Of a stretch of 33,448 nt of DNA, positions 1 to 8,656 are shown piece by piece. Made by a program: the position numbers and the translations under genes. Numbering within the stretch: position 1 is the stretch's first letter; each line of letters begins with the position of its first letter. The stretch comes from an uncultured Granulosicoccaceae bacterium. Lineage in GTDB: Bacteria; Pseudomonadota; Gammaproteobacteria; Granulosicoccales; Granulosicoccaceae. The notes beneath the pieces are model-generated. The model made no database searches, was not told where the DNA came from, and worked only from the letters and a program-made list of their open reading frames with translations. Where the stretch lies: positions 1-33,448 of the forward strand of contig CALHCI010000020.1 of NCBI GenBank assembly GCA_937931165.1. The letters are read 5' to 3'.

Positions 1-204
1 GTCGGCGATGACGGCAGCAGGTGCAATTTGTTCGATGACGCCATCATCGATTAAATCGGCAGTTACCTGGGTTACAGTAGCACCGCTCAGGCCCGTTAAC
101 TCACTGATTCCAGTACGGGACTGGCTGTTGTTGTTACGCAGGCACGCAAGAATGCGACTGCGGTTATACAGGCGGAGCTCGTCCGATTTAGTGATAGTGG
201 CCAT
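1..204 (-). CDS. ROK-family transcriptional regulator, N-terminal part (XylR/NagC-like), cut by window edge
   Basis: Reading leftward from an ATG at 204, an open frame of 68 codons runs off the window without a stop. It begins MATITKSDELRLYNRSRIL and continues through a winged helix-turn-helix: a basic RSRILACLR helix, then SRTGISELTGLSGATVTQ as the HTH, then a wing segment (ADLIDDGVIEQ). This is the usual N-terminal arrangement of ROK-family repressors, whose sugar-kinase-like domain would lie outside the window. It is transcribed divergently from xylF, 188 bases away, the normal position for a local repressor of a xylose transport operon; that role is inference. The ROK assignment rests only on the HTH portion, so a MarR-like or other winged-helix protein cannot be fully excluded. 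Confidence 0.7.
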   Translation of the reverse strand, partial: MATITKSDELRLYNRSRILACLRNNNSQSRTGISELTGLSGATVTQVTADLIDDGVIEQIAPAAVIAD

Positions 205-392
205 GGAAAAATAACTTGACACATCTTGAAGAAAGAATCACTATTTTTTTCGAGCCTAAAATTTAATAGGTGGAACAGTCGACACCGTCGGCCGGACCTT
301 AGGTTCCGAAAACCAGTCCTGGCAGGTGCCCATCGGTAGGGCCGTAGCTTGTCTGCCAATTAAAAATATTAATTTACGAGGATATTCTGACC
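205..392. promoter_or_regulatory. divergent regulatory region between the ROK regulator and xylF
   Basis: This AT-rich intergenic stretch must hold both promoters. Visible elements are a TTGACA at 216-221 on the + strand without a good -10 at the right distance, an imperfect 16-bp palindrome at 293-308 (CGGACCTTAGGTTCCG, 12 of 16 symmetric) that could be a repressor site, and the symmetric arms AATTAA/TTAATT at 358-374 just before the xylF ribosome binding site (GAGGAT at 378-383). No assignment of these to a particular protein can be made from sequence alone. Confidence 0.4.
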
Positions 393-1436
393 ATGAAAAA
401 AACCTTAACGGCGCTGGCAACAGCTGCGTTGATTACTGCTGTGTCTGCACCTGCAATGGCTGCTGACAAAACTATCGGTGTTTCCTGGAAGGTGTTTCAG
501 GAAGAGCGCTGGAAGCGTGATGAAGCGGTGATCAAGAAGATCGTTGAAGATGCAGGCAACAAATACATCTCTGCTGATGCTCAGGGCTCTGCTGCCAAGC
601 AGCTGACTGACGTTGAATCACTGATCTCTCAGGGCGCAGACGTACTGATGATCGTTCCTTTCGACTCTGAAGCAATTCTGCCAGCGGTTGAGCAGGCTTC
701 TGCTGAAGGCATTCCAATGATCGCTTACGACGTACAGATTGAGCACCCTGATTCGCTGTACATCACTTTCGACAACGTGGGTGTTGGCCGATTGATGGCG
801 AAGACTATGCTCGAAAATAGCGGTGGCAAGACTGAGGGCAACTTTGCGTTCATCAAGGGCGACCAGGGCGATCCAAACGCGACTTTCCTGTTCGAAGGTA
901 TTATGGAAGTACTGCAGCCGAGCATCGATTCAGGCGCAATCAAAAACGTCTGTGAAACTTTTACCGATGGCTGGAAGCCGGAAAATGCTCAGAAAAACAT
1001 GGAGCAATGCCTGACTTCTCAAGATAACAACGTCGATGCTGTTATCTCTGAAAACGACGGTATGGCGGGTGGTGTTGTTGCAGCACTTGAAGCACAAGGC
1101 ATGGCTGGTGATGTCCCTGTTACCGGTCAGGATGGTGACCTTGCCGCAATCAACCGTGTAGCTCGTGGTACCCAGCTGGTATCTGTATGGAAAGACTCAC
1201 GTGCACTCGGTAAAGTTGCTGCTGAAGCCGCACTGATGCTTGCGGACGGTAAAGCCATGACTGATGTCCCAGGTACTGCACCATTCTCTGGTGGTAAGCG
1301 TGGTGTTGAAGTGACTTCAATCCTGCTTGAGCCAACGCCAATCACGACTGACTCGGTCAGCAAAGTGATCGACGCCGGCTGGATCTCAAAAGAGAAAGCC
1401 TGTGAAGGTGCAATGGACGGCGTTGACGGCTGCTAA
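393..1436 (+). CDS. xylF: D-xylose ABC transporter, periplasmic substrate-binding protein
   Basis: This 347-residue protein binds D-xylose in the periplasm and delivers it to the membrane permease. It starts with a classical signal peptide (MKKTLTALATAALITAVS), with probable cleavage after AMA at residue 23. The mature part is a Peripla_BP_4 sugar-binding fold; segments such as ISQGADVLMIVPFDSEAI, IAYDVQIEHPDSLYITFDN and VISENDGMAGGVVAAL match the XylF subgroup. The length fits XylF (about 330-350). The start is supported by GAGGAT nine bases upstream. It is the first gene of the xylFHGA series and is followed by a strong terminator hairpin, so it is probably made in excess over the membrane parts, as is usual for binding proteins. 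Confidence 0.9.
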   Translation: MKKTLTALATAALITAVSAPAMAADKTIGVSWKVFQEERWKRDEAVIKKIVEDAGNKYISADAQGSAAKQLTDVESLISQGADVLMIVPFDSEAILPAVEQASAEGIPMIAYDVQIEHPDSLYITFDNVGVGRLMAKTMLENSGGKTEGNFAFIKGDQGDPNATFLFEGIMEVLQPSIDSGAIKNVCETFTDGWKPENAQKNMEQCLTSQDNNVDAVISENDGMAGGVVAALEAQGMAGDVPVTGQDGDLAAINRVARGTQLVSVWKDSRALGKVAAEAALMLADGKAMTDVPGTAPFSGGKRGVEVTSILLEPTPITTDSVSKVIDAGWISKEKACEGAMDGVDGC

Positions 1437-1455
1437 GTAACAGCTTGTCACGCAG

Positions 1456-1485
1456 GGGCTGCGAGCTATTCGCAGCCCTTTTTTT
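1456..1485 (+). terminator. intrinsic terminator/attenuator between xylF and xylH
   Basis: The arms GGGCTGCG (1456-1463) and CGCAGCCC (1471-1478) are perfectly complementary, enclose a seven-base loop, and are followed at once by seven T residues. This is a textbook Rho-independent terminator. Because xylH, xylG and xylA follow in the same direction, partial read-through is likely and would set a high XylF to XylHG ratio. Confidence 0.88.
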
Positions 1486-1593
1486 ATCAATTAAACACGT
1501 GGCTCGGGCTTCTTCTCTGAAGCGTTGTATTCCCGCCACCTGACTTGCGCCATTCCTGGTTGCCCAAACATTCTTAATACGCTGGAGCGAACG

Positions 1594-2898
1594 TTGTCCG
1601 ATACACCACAGGACGTCAAAGAGAGCGCTTTTGTCCGTTTTTTACGCGCAACGGAGGTCGATACCCGTTTGCTGGGCATGATTGGCGCGTTAATGCTGAT
1701 ATGGCTCGGCTTTCATTTTTACGGCTATTTTGTGAACGGCTACGGAGCGTTTTTAACGCCAAGAAACCTGTGGAACCTGTCGGTTCAAACTTCTTCTATC
1801 GCGGTGATGGCAACCGGCATGGTGCTGGTAATTGTCACACGGCATATCGATTTATCGGTTGGCTCGTTACTCGGGTTCAGCGCGATGATTATGGGCGTAA
1901 TGCAGGTCTGGATACTGCCTAAGTATCTGGGACTGGGCCATCCTGCCATCTGGCCGATCACCGTACTGGTTGGTATTGCTTTTGGCACCATGATCGGTGC
2001 GTTTCAGGGGTTTTTAATTGCCTATCTGAACATTCCGGCGTTTATTGTGACGCTTGGTGGACTCTTGATCTGGCGCGGTGCGTCGTACCTGGTGGCCAGA
2101 GGCGAAACCATTGCCCCGGTTGATCCAACGTTCGCATTAATTGGTGGCGGCCCTTACGGCACGATCGGAGCAACCGGCTCATGGATTCTCGGCATTGTGG
2201 TGTGCCTGGGCATATTGTTTCTGTTGTACAGCGGTCGGCAGCAACGTAAACGGTTTAACTTTCCCACCCGTCCATTGTGGGCAGAATATCTGTTAGGCGG
2301 CGTCGGCACTGCCGTGGTGCTGGGTGCAGTCATGGTGATGAATGCTTATCCGTGGCCAAAAGGTATTGTTAAAAAATACGCCGCGGCAAACAACATTGAA
2401 GTGCCCGAAGGCGGTTTGTTTATTTCCCACGGATTTGCCATTCCCATTCTTGTTGCAATTGCCGTAGGTATCGCAATGACATTCCTGGCCACTCGCACAC
2501 GCTTTGGCCGTTATGTTTTTGCCATTGGTGGCAACCCGGAGGCAGCCGAGCTTGCCGGTATCAATACCAAAAAAATGACCATGATGATTTTCGCACTGAT
2601 GGGTGCGTTAACCGGCATTGCCGCTGTCATTGCAAGTGCCAGACTCAAGTCTGCAACGCTTGCGCTGGGGCAGTTTGATGAGCTGTATGTTATTGCCGCC
2701 GCCGTTATTGGTGGTACATCGTTCGCCGGTGGTATCGGTACGATTTACGGGGCCATCTTAGGGGCGCTGGTGATGCAGTCGCTGCAATCGGGCATGGTGC
2801 TAATCGGGTTTGATGCATCAATTCAGCAGATGGTTGTGGGTGGCGTGCTGGTGGTTGCGGTGTTCCTCGACAATCTGTATCGCAGAAACTCGGTTTAA
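1594..2898 (+). CDS. xylH: xylose ABC transporter permease
   Basis: A 434-residue inner-membrane permease of the CUT2/ribose-type family (BPD_transp_2) that forms the channel for the sugar delivered by XylF. Many hydrophobic segments are visible, and the family hallmark [11 protein letters not shown] follows the segment [19 protein letters not shown] second conserved block, [19 protein letters not shown], is the cytoplasmic EAA-like loop that contacts the ATPase. The frame is open from a TTG at 1525, but I prefer the TTG at 1594 because GGAG lies six bases upstream (1584-1587) and the product then begins [20 protein letters not shown], as expected for this family; the extra upstream residues look non-coding. 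XylG follows after 14 bases. Confidence 0.88.
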   Translation: MSDTPQDVKESAFVRFLRATEVDTRLLGMIGALMLIWLGFHFYGYFVNGYGAFLTPRNLWNLSVQTSSIAVMATGMVLVIVTRHIDLSVGSLLGFSAMIMGVMQVWILPKYLGLGHPAIWPITVLVGIAFGTMIGAFQGFLIAYLNIPAFIVTLGGLLIWRGASYLVARGETIAPVDPTFALIGGGPYGTIGATGSWILGIVVCLGILFLLYSGRQQRKRFNFPTRPLWAEYLLGGVGTAVVLGAVMVMNAYPWPKGIVKKYAAANNIEVPEGGLFISHGFAIPILVAIAVGIAMTFLATRTRFGRYVFAIGGNPEAAELAGINTKKMTMMIFALMGALTGIAAVIASARLKSATLALGQFDELYVIAAAVIGGTSFAGGIGTIYGAILGALVMQSLQSGMVLIGFDASIQQMVVGGVLVVAVFLDNLYRRNSV

Positions 2899-2912
2899 GG
2901 GGCACGATCATT

Positions 2913-3698
2913 ATGGAAAACAATAATCAGGCACCGCTGGTCGAGCTTAAAGAGATCTCCATTGCTTTCGGTGGTGTACACGCGGTCGATAAAGCTTCTT
3001 GCGAGTTATATCCCGGTGAAGTCGTTGGTTTACTAGGTCATAACGGGGCCGGTAAATCGACGTTAATCAAAATACTCTCCGGTGCGTATACCCGCGACAG
3101 TGGTCAGATCTTTATTGACGGTAAAGAAGCCACAATCAACAACCCGCGCCATGCAAAAGACTTTGGCATAGAAACCATCTATCAAACACTTGCACTGGCA
3201 GACAATGTCGATGCGGCAGCCAACCTTTATCTCGGGCGTGAAATTCTTACCCGCTGGGGCACACTTGATGATGCTGCCATGGAAGCAGAGACGCGTAAGG
3301 TAATGAATCGTCTTAACCCGAACTTCACACGCTTTAAAGATCCGGTGAAACAACTATCGGGTGGTCAGCGTCAGTCAGTGGCCATTGCCCGTGCGATTCA
3401 CTTCAATGCCCGTATCCTTATTATGGATGAGCCGACAGCGGCACTTGGCCCCGCAGAAACAGAACAGGTCGGCCAGCTGATTAAGCAGTTAAAGCAGGAC
3501 GGTATTGGTATCTTTTTAATCAGTCATGATATTCACGATGTGTTTGATCTGGCAGACAGAGTCGTGGTGATGAAAAACGGTGCAGTTGTCGGCTCTGCGC
3601 ACACGACCGATGTGACCAAAGATGAAGTGCTCGGCATGATCATTCTGGGCAAGTGTCCCCCGGGTGCAACACCGGGGCCGGGTGCGGCACAAGCGTAG
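2913..3698 (+). CDS. xylG: xylose ABC transporter, single-domain ATP-binding protein
   Basis: A 261-residue ABC ATPase that powers xylose import. Walker A is GHNGAGKS (42-49), Q-loop Gln91, signature LSGGQ (148-152), Walker B ILIMDE (168-173) and H-loop His205. Only one nucleotide-binding domain is present, whereas E. coli XylG (about 510 residues) has two; here the protein must act as a homodimer, as in the shorter alphaproteobacterial XylG proteins it resembles (for example the ending [15 protein letters not shown]). The coding end contains a strong GC hairpin (CCCCGG 3658-3663 with CCGGGG 3672-3677). It lies between the permease and xylA in one transcription unit. Confidence 0.88.
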   Translation: MENNNQAPLVELKEISIAFGGVHAVDKASCELYPGEVVGLLGHNGAGKSTLIKILSGAYTRDSGQIFIDGKEATINNPRHAKDFGIETIYQTLALADNVDAAANLYLGREILTRWGTLDDAAMEAETRKVMNRLNPNFTRFKDPVKQLSGGQRQSVAIARAIHFNARILIMDEPTAALGPAETEQVGQLIKQLKQDGIGIFLISHDIHDVFDLADRVVVMKNGAVVGSAHTTDVTKDEVLGMIILGKCPPGATPGPGAAQA

Positions 3699-3742
3699 CT
3701 GCGATACATTCGTTAAAGCGTCAGTAATAACAGATAGAGAAT

Positions 3743-5074
3743 ATGGAAATGGGTACTGGATTTTTTGGTGATATCACAACAATTCCTTTTGAAGGTGCGC
3801 AGAGCGACAATCCTCTTGCATTCAGGCACTACAACCCGGATGAAATAGTCGCCGGAAAACGCATGGAAGATCACCTGCGTTTTGCGGTTTGCTACTGGCA
3901 TAACTTTGCGTGGCCGGGTTCAGATCCGTTTGGCGGGTTAACGTTTGAGCGGCCGTGGTTTGATGGCACAAACAACAATGACCCAATGGCCAATGCCAAA
4001 CTCAAAGCCGATATCGCGTTTGAAATGTTCTCAGCACTGGGTGTCCCTTACTTTTGCTTTCACGATGCTGACGTCAGACCTGAAGGTGATAGCTTCAAAG
4101 AGAACACCGATAATTTGAATCAGATTGTCGATTACTTTGAACAAAAAATGTCTGACACCGGCCTTAAGCTATTGTGGGGCACCGCTAATTTGTTCTCTCA
4201 TCGTCGGTTTATGGCGGGTGCCGCTACTAATCCGAACCCGGAAATTTTTGCTTTTGCTGCGGCTACCGTAAAAACCTGCATTGATGCCACGCATCGTTTG
4301 GGCGGTGAAAACTACGTACTGTGGGGTGGACGTGAAGGCTACGAAACGCTGCTGAATACGCGCCCTGGAAAAGAGCTTGATCAGCTCGGTCGTTTTTTAC
4401 ACATGGTGGTTGAGTACAAACACAAGATCGGTTTTAAAGGCGCGATACTCGTAGAGCCCAAACCCCAGGAACCTACCAAACACCAATACGATTATGATGT
4501 AGCGACCGTTTACGGTTTCTTAAAACGCCACGGACTCGAAAACGAAGTAAAGATGAACATAGAGCAGGGGCATGCCATCCTTGCCGGCCATACCTTTGAG
4601 CATGAGCTTGCGCTTGCCGCTGACCTTGGCATCTTTGGTTCTATCGACATGAACCGCAATGACTATCAATCAGGTTGGGATACCGACCAGTTCCCGAACA
4701 ACGTCCCTGAAATGGCGCTTGCCTATTACCAGGTACTCAAGGCTGGTGGTTTTACGACCGGTGGCACTAACTTCGATGCCAAGCTGCGAAGACAGTCAAT
4801 CGATCCGGATGATCTACTGATCGCACACATCGGCGGTATGGATTGTTGTGCACGCGGGCTAAAAGCCGCTGTGGCAATAATTGAAGACGGCACGCTCGAC
4901 AGTTTTGTTGATGATCGTTATGCCGGCTGGAGTGACGCCTACAGTCAGGACGTACTGAACGGCAAAGTATCGCTTGAAGATCTGGCGCAAAAGGTAGAGA
5001 AAGAAAACATCAATCCGCAGCCGGTGTCGGGACGGCAGGAGTATTTAGAGAATGTGATTAACCGGTTTGTGTAA
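3743..5074 (+). CDS. xylA: xylose isomerase
   Basis: This 443-residue enzyme converts D-xylose to D-xylulose in the cytoplasm. Both family signatures are present: [10 protein letters not shown] (106-115), containing the catalytic His107 and Asp110 pair, and [15 protein letters not shown] (236-250), with the metal-binding Glu238 and Lys240. The length agrees with the class II XylA group (E. coli, 440). It follows xylG by 44 bases and closes the transport-plus-isomerisation series. The next enzyme, xylulokinase, is not in this window. There is no sign of damage. Confidence 0.95.
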   Translation: MEMGTGFFGDITTIPFEGAQSDNPLAFRHYNPDEIVAGKRMEDHLRFAVCYWHNFAWPGSDPFGGLTFERPWFDGTNNNDPMANAKLKADIAFEMFSALGVPYFCFHDADVRPEGDSFKENTDNLNQIVDYFEQKMSDTGLKLLWGTANLFSHRRFMAGAATNPNPEIFAFAAATVKTCIDATHRLGGENYVLWGGREGYETLLNTRPGKELDQLGRFLHMVVEYKHKIGFKGAILVEPKPQEPTKHQYDYDVATVYGFLKRHGLENEVKMNIEQGHAILAGHTFEHELALAADLGIFGSIDMNRNDYQSGWDTDQFPNNVPEMALAYYQVLKAGGFTTGGTNFDAKLRRQSIDPDDLLIAHIGGMDCCARGLKAAVAIIEDGTLDSFVDDRYAGWSDAYSQDVLNGKVSLEDLAQKVEKENINPQPVSGRQEYLENVINRFV

Positions 5075-5082
5075 GTTTTGCT

Positions 5083-5100
5083 TTCCGGGTTAAGCCGGAA
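5083..5100 (+). other. short hairpin between xylA and the PPOX gene
   Basis: TTCCGG (5083-5088) and CCGGAA (5095-5100) form a six-base-pair stem with a six-base loop nine bases after the xylA stop codon. No T-tract follows, so it is more likely an mRNA-stabilising or processing hairpin than a terminator. A very strong Shine-Dalgarno (GGAGGG) follows for the next gene. Confidence 0.45.
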
Positions 5101-5120
5101 CTCTCCGGAGGGAAATTGAA

Positions 5121-5777
5121 ATGAAGGCATCTGAACTAAAGTCCGGTGATAAACACATTATCCGGACTGACAGTGAGCTTCGCAGCCGGTACGGAAAAAC
5201 ACATGATATCGCGGTAAAAAAATGCCTTACCGAGCTCGATACCTACAGTAAGGAATATATTTCCAGATCTCCGTTTATCTGCTTATCAACACAGCATGTC
5301 GATGGGGCAGCTGATGTGAGCCCTCGAGGCGATCCGGCGGGTTTTGTCCGTGTGCTGGATGAAACTACGCTGGCCATACCGGATCGTCCGGGTAATAACC
5401 GGCTGGATAGTTTAAGTAACATAATCTCTAATCCAATGATCGGTTTGTTGTTTATCGTTCCTGGCTTTGATGACACTTTGCGCATTAATGGCAAAGCGTT
5501 CCTTACCGAGAATCCTTCATTGCTAAATAGTATGTCTGTTAATGGTCGGGCACCAAAGCTTGCGATTGTGGTGGAAGTTGACGAAATATTTCTGCATTGC
5601 GCTAAGGCATTCAGGCGCGCGCGGCTCTGGGAAGCTGAATCATGGCAAGACAGATCCGAATTGCCTTCTCTTGCGGCAATGGTTACTGAGCAAGTGTCCG
5701 GTGTGGCGACTGATCCGGAAAAAGCAGAACAAATGGCCGCAGATCTGGAAGAGGAATACCAAAGCACTATGTACTAA
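5121..5777 (+). CDS. pyridoxamine 5'-phosphate oxidase-fold flavoprotein (PPOX class, DR_2398-like)
   Basis: A 218-residue cytoplasmic protein of the PPOX/FMN-binding split-barrel superfamily. Characteristic segments are FICLSTQHVDGAADVSPRGD (about 52-71), TTLAIPDRPGNNRLDSLSNI, which corresponds to the FMN phosphate contact in this subgroup, and a C-terminal AFRRARLW-ESW stretch typical of the family. The substrate of this subgroup is unknown to me. The start is fixed by GGAGGG eight bases before the ATG. It lies 46 bases after xylA in the same direction and could be cotranscribed by read-through, but no functional link to xylose is evident. A large open frame on the opposite strand is a shadow. 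Confidence 0.8.
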   Translation: MKASELKSGDKHIIRTDSELRSRYGKTHDIAVKKCLTELDTYSKEYISRSPFICLSTQHVDGAADVSPRGDPAGFVRVLDETTLAIPDRPGNNRLDSLSNIISNPMIGLLFIVPGFDDTLRINGKAFLTENPSLLNSMSVNGRAPKLAIVVEVDEIFLHCAKAFRRARLWEAESWQDRSELPSLAAMVTEQVSGVATDPEKAEQMAADLEEEYQSTMY

Positions 5778-5946
5778 CAGCCGGTTTGGTTATTAGATCT
5801 GCTCGCACACATCTCCAACTGATGAGTATCTCGCTTTACTGTGTTTCTGTTAGCCGCTGGGGTGCTCCAGTCTGATGCCGGATGGCAGAGCTCAGCTACC
5901 AGGTATATGCAGTTTAACTACTAGCCAGGGTCACCCTCAAACGCGA

Positions 5947-6411
5947 TTATTCCCGTTTCCCGTTAAACAGCGAAAACTCAACGTATAGTTTCGATGCAAG
6001 TTCGTCTTTTCCTTTGAGTCTTAGCAGTTCGATCACACATTCTATTGTACATAACCCATTTGACACCTGGTTACGTCTGAGCTTGTATTCTGATTGAGTA
6101 TTCAGATTGAGTGCTGCTGACGTTGCCTTCTCCAAGTAGTCGCTTTTATTGTAGATTTTTCTCGACTCCTGCCAGGTGCCGTCGAGAATAATAAAGCTGT
6201 CGTAGTCCGGGATTTTTGCTGGCTCGTTGTTTTCCTGCTGATGCAGCAACAATATTTCATTGTTGTTGATAAAATTTATCAGGTCTGCATTGGGGTGGTC
6301 TCTTTGCCAGACAATACGTTCAACAACACTACCGGCATGTTCAATTGCCAGTGATCCTGTATTGGTGGTGCGCTCCAGTTCGCGTTGATGGGTGAGTAGA
6401 AATATTTTCAT
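5947..6411 (-). CDS. short DTW-domain protein (TapT-like tRNA-uridine aminocarboxypropyltransferase)
   Basis: About 154 residues from the ATG at 6411 (MKIFLLTHQRELERTTNTGS). The DTW family uses S-adenosylmethionine to add an aminocarboxypropyl group to uridine in tRNA (acp3U). Supporting motifs are the N-terminal LTHQRE...TNTGSLA segment, IILDGTWQESRK (the DTW signature) and KLRRNQVSNGLCTIECVIE, matching the family's conserved R-x(5)-LST-E-A region. It lacks the N-terminal cysteine cluster found in longer members such as E. coli TapT, as do other short homologues. A GTG at 6438 would add nine residues; neither start has a clear Shine-Dalgarno. It is convergent with the PPOX gene. Confidence 0.75.
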   Translation of the reverse strand: MKIFLLTHQRELERTTNTGSLAIEHAGSVVERIVWQRDHPNADLINFINNNEILLLHQQENNEPAKIPDYDSFIILDGTWQESRKIYNKSDYLEKATSAALNLNTQSEYKLRRNQVSNGLCTIECVIELLRLKGKDELASKLYVEFSLFNGKRE

Positions 6412-6433
6412 GTGCTTATGTTTACAGGTGTTA

Positions 6434-6493
6434 CCCACGAGGTGGGCCTAGAAGCAGAACCGACACCCACGGTAGTATTGCCTGGTGGGTGTT
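6434..6493. repeat. REPIN-like inverted repeats with the gacacccac motif
   Basis: GACACCCAC (6462-6470) is followed 14 bases later by its inverse GTGGGTGTT (6485-6493; 8 of 9 complementary). A smaller pair, CCCAC/GTGGG, sits at 6434-6446. The motif gacacccacggta is shared with the repeats at 7402-7547 that adjoin the RAYT transposase gene. The element lies in the gap between the DTW gene and the secreted-protein gene and so would be in the leader of the DTW gene. Confidence 0.6.
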
Positions 6494-6540
6494 TGTCTAA
6501 CTTCTCTATGGCACTGCAATGCCTTGGTAAGTCGATACTG

Positions 6541-7272
6541 CTATTGCTTTTTGCAGGTCCAGCGCTTCGAGTCACTAATGTACAAATGCATATAAGCATT
6601 GCCCTGAAAGTTTTCAAAAGCAAATTTCTGGAAATCTTCACCTCCAACAGTTAACTGGTAGTTATCTACAGACCAACTCACGTACTCAATACCTTGCCAG
6701 TATCCACCATGGGTTATTTGCTCAATGGTGGCAGAACCATCTTTAGAAAATGAGTAATTTCTAGATCCATCATAGTTATCTGCGCATTTCGAACCGCATT
6801 GTACTTGTGGTTGCGTGTTCCAGCCTGTGATTGTTGGAAAGTGATAGCTGCCAGCTACCTGCGCTCCTTGGATTCTCGACACTTGCTCGTCGCTTAACAT
6901 AGAGTAGTTGAGGCCAAAGTCATGTACGGAGTGATATCTCGCTTCATTTCCGTTAATAGTCGGGTTTCGAGTTGTGCAATGCCATTGACCGTTCAGTTCA
7001 GAAGCAAACAGGTCTGCTGTTGGCCCCGGATCGACCACGCCGATCTTACAGGACATGCCATCTTCCCAGCCCCAACCGTCACCGTCAGGGTCGGAAATGC
7101 CGGGAAACTTGCATGTCGGAATATCATTGTTGTCGGGAGGGGGCGCTACACGGCAGGAAGAATTGTTTTCCCAGCCCCAGCCGTCACCATCGAGATCTGA
7201 ATCGGGGTTTTGGCAATCTATGCCGTAGGTGACTTGAGAGATACTTAATAGAACTAAAGGTAAAATCCGCAT
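6541..7272 (-). CDS. secreted Cys-rich protein with two DGDGWGWE modules, function unknown
   Basis: A 243-residue exported protein. I use the ATG at 7272 because GGAG lies six bases upstream; an ATG-like GTG start four codons earlier would place the ribosome site inside the gene. A signal peptide (MRILPLVLLSISQVTYG) is followed by two tandem Cys-bracketed modules: C20...DLDGDGWGWE...C40 and C54...DPDGDGWGWE...C75. Such modules are, to my knowledge, found in secreted polysaccharide-active proteins of marine gammaproteobacteria, usually as linkers or binding modules, but here they sit N-terminal to an unrecognised domain (about 85-243) with further cysteines (QWHCTTR, QCGSKCADN, RWTCKKQ). No catalytic motif is recognised. 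Extracellular carbohydrate or calcium binding is inference from the acidic-aromatic motif. Confidence 0.72.
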   Translation of the reverse strand: MRILPLVLLSISQVTYGIDCQNPDSDLDGDGWGWENNSSCRVAPPPDNNDIPTCKFPGISDPDGDGWGWEDGMSCKIGVVDPGPTADLFASELNGQWHCTTRNPTINGNEARYHSVHDFGLNYSMLSDEQVSRIQGAQVAGSYHFPTITGWNTQPQVQCGSKCADNYDGSRNYSFSKDGSATIEQITHGGYWQGIEYVSWSVDNYQLTVGGEDFQKFAFENFQGNAYMHLYISDSKRWTCKKQ

Positions 7273-7345
7273 TTTTAACTCCACAACAATTTCGAATTCT
7301 TAACGCATTCAAGTGCCGCGCCGACAGAGTCTACAGTAGATTTTT

Positions 7346-7371
7346 TATATGATTGTTACGAGAATCGTATA
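7346..7371. promoter_or_regulatory. inverted repeat upstream of the secreted-protein gene
   Basis: TATATGATT (7346-7354) and AATCGTATA (7363-7371) are complementary except for one position and are separated by eight bases. A perfect 11-base palindrome, TCTACAGTAGA, lies next to it at 7330-7340. They sit 60-100 bases before the leftward gene start and could be an operator; no regulator is known. Confidence 0.3.
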
Positions 7372-7401
7372 TGTAAATATTCAGTGAGCGTCTGGTTTAA
7401 G

Positions 7402-7547
7402 CATCTTCTGTATAAAGACACCCAACGCAGTAGTGACTAAACATCTGTATAAATACACCCACCGCAGTAGTGACTAAAGATTAGGACATGATCGAGCAGT
7501 GCAGACACCCACAGCAAGCAGTGCAAGCAAGCAGTGCAGACACCCAC
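7402..7547. repeat. REP-like repeat cluster left of the RAYT gene
   Basis: Two tandem copies of a 38-40 base unit (7402-7441 and 7442-7479) share tgtataaa-acaccca-cgcagtagtgactaaa. Then AGCAGTGCAGACACCCAC occurs at 7495-7512 and again at 7530-7547. All four carry the core acaccca on the + strand. Together with the inverse-oriented copies beyond the transposase gene they look like REP sequences that a RAYT mobilises. The stretch from 7273 to 7630 contains no gene other than these repeats. Confidence 0.7.
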
Positions 7548-7630
7548 GGTAATATTTTGTCTAAAGGTCAAAATGTGATAGGGTAAATGAGTAGTGATTC
7601 AACAGTTTGTTGTAGCAGTAGGAAGTGTCA

Positions 7631-8656
7631 ATGCCAGCCCCTCGAAAGTCTCAGATCGCTGTAGAGGCGACTCCGTACTACCATTGTGTGAGTCGATGTG
7701 TGCGCCGCGCGTTTCTTTGCGGAAAGGACCGTTTTACCGGTCGCAGCTTTGAGCATCGCAGAGCGTTTATAGAGTCGGAGTTACTCAGGCTGGGGCAGGT
7801 GTTCTATTTACAGGTTGTGGCGTATTCAGTGATGTCTAATCACTATCATGTGATTCTTTTTATTGACCAAAGTGCACAGCGTGAAGCAACAACGCACGAT
7901 GTGATTTATCGTTGGCACCAGATGCATAAGGGTAATTCAGTATCTGAAAAATTCCTGAATAACGAACCGCTCGACAAACACGAGCGGAAACAACTAGATA
8001 CCTATGTCGATCTGTGGCGGAGTCGACTCGGTAGTATAAGTTGGTATATGCGCGTGCTGAATGAGAAGGTTGCCCGCATGGCCAATACTGAAGATGAAGT
8101 TACAGGGAGATTTTGGGAAGGCCGGTTCAAGTGTCAGGCATTGCTGGATGACCAGGCCCTGCTGAGTTGCATGGCATATGTCGACTTGAATCCAGTGCGT
8201 GCTGGAATCGTACACAGTCCGAAAACATCAGCTCACACAAGCATTAAGCGTAGAATCGATTGTTGGGAAAAATGCGCTGCAGAGCCCAACTCGATAGACG
8301 GGACTGAAAACCAGCGTGGGAACGGGTGCCAACCACTCGACTTGTACCCGTTCTTAGGCAATGTGAGTGCCTGTAGTCAAAAAGGTATTCCGCTCAGCGT
8401 AATCGACTATTTGGAGCTGGTCGACTGGACGGGCAGGCAGATAAAGGAAGGTAAAACCGGTGCGATCAGGGAGCACGCCAGTCCGATACTGCAGCGGCTT
8501 TCAATTTCCCCTGAACACTGGATATACCTGTGCAGTCACTTTGAGAGTAAATTCAAAGGTCTGGTCGGTTCGCTGCATTCGTTGGAGGAGGCATGCGAAA
8601 AGTTTAAAAAGAAACGAAGGCCGAATTTATCGGCGTGCGTTTCGTTGTTTACCTGA
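7631..8656 (+). CDS. REP-associated tyrosine transposase (RAYT, Y1/HUH, Transposase_17)
   Basis: A 341-residue single-strand DNA transposase of the IS200-like Y1 superfamily. The HUH metal motif is H71-Y72-H73 in VMSNHYHVILFI. The family signature GRFWEGRFKCQALLDDQALL is followed by MAYVDLNPVRAGIVHS, where the tyrosine is the likely nucleophile. The protein is longer than the E. coli REP transposase (about 165 residues), with a C-terminal extension typical of long RAYT homologues in marine gammaproteobacteria. The ATG at 7631 is preferred over the GTG at 7625, since AGGAAG lies five bases before it. REP-like repeats flank the gene in opposite orientations, and no partner ORF or terminal inverted repeats of a normal IS are seen, consistent with a domesticated RAYT. 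Confidence 0.85.
   Translation: MPAPRKSQIAVEATPYYHCVSRCVRRAFLCGKDRFTGRSFEHRRAFIESELLRLGQVFYLQVVAYSVMSNHYHVILFIDQSAQREATTHDVIYRWHQMHKGNSVSEKFLNNEPLDKHERKQLDTYVDLWRSRLGSISWYMRVLNEKVARMANTEDEVTGRFWEGRFKCQALLDDQALLSCMAYVDLNPVRAGIVHSPKTSAHTSIKRRIDCWEKCAAEPNSIDGTENQRGNGCQPLDLYPFLGNVSACSQKGIPLSVIDYLELVDWTGRQIKEGKTGAIREHASPILQRLSISPEHWIYLCSHFESKFKGLVGSLHSLEEACEKFKKKRRPNLSACVSLFT

Noticed and set aside
1525..1593. N-terminal extension of XylH from the TTG at 1525
   Set aside because: It encodes a stretch unlike any permease N-terminus and has no ribosome site; a TTG at 1594 with GGAG six bases upstream gives the expected start.
5243..5767. 174-codon open frame on the minus strand
   Set aside because: It is antisense to the PPOX gene, has no homology that I recognise and a Ser/Arg-rich composition typical of a shadow frame.
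7402..7547. Repeats of 35-40 base period that might be a short CRISPR array
   Set aside because: The copies are imperfect, there are two different repeat forms, the intervening sequence is itself repeated, and no cas gene is present. The motif recurs beyond the RAYT gene in inverse orientation, which fits REP sequences.
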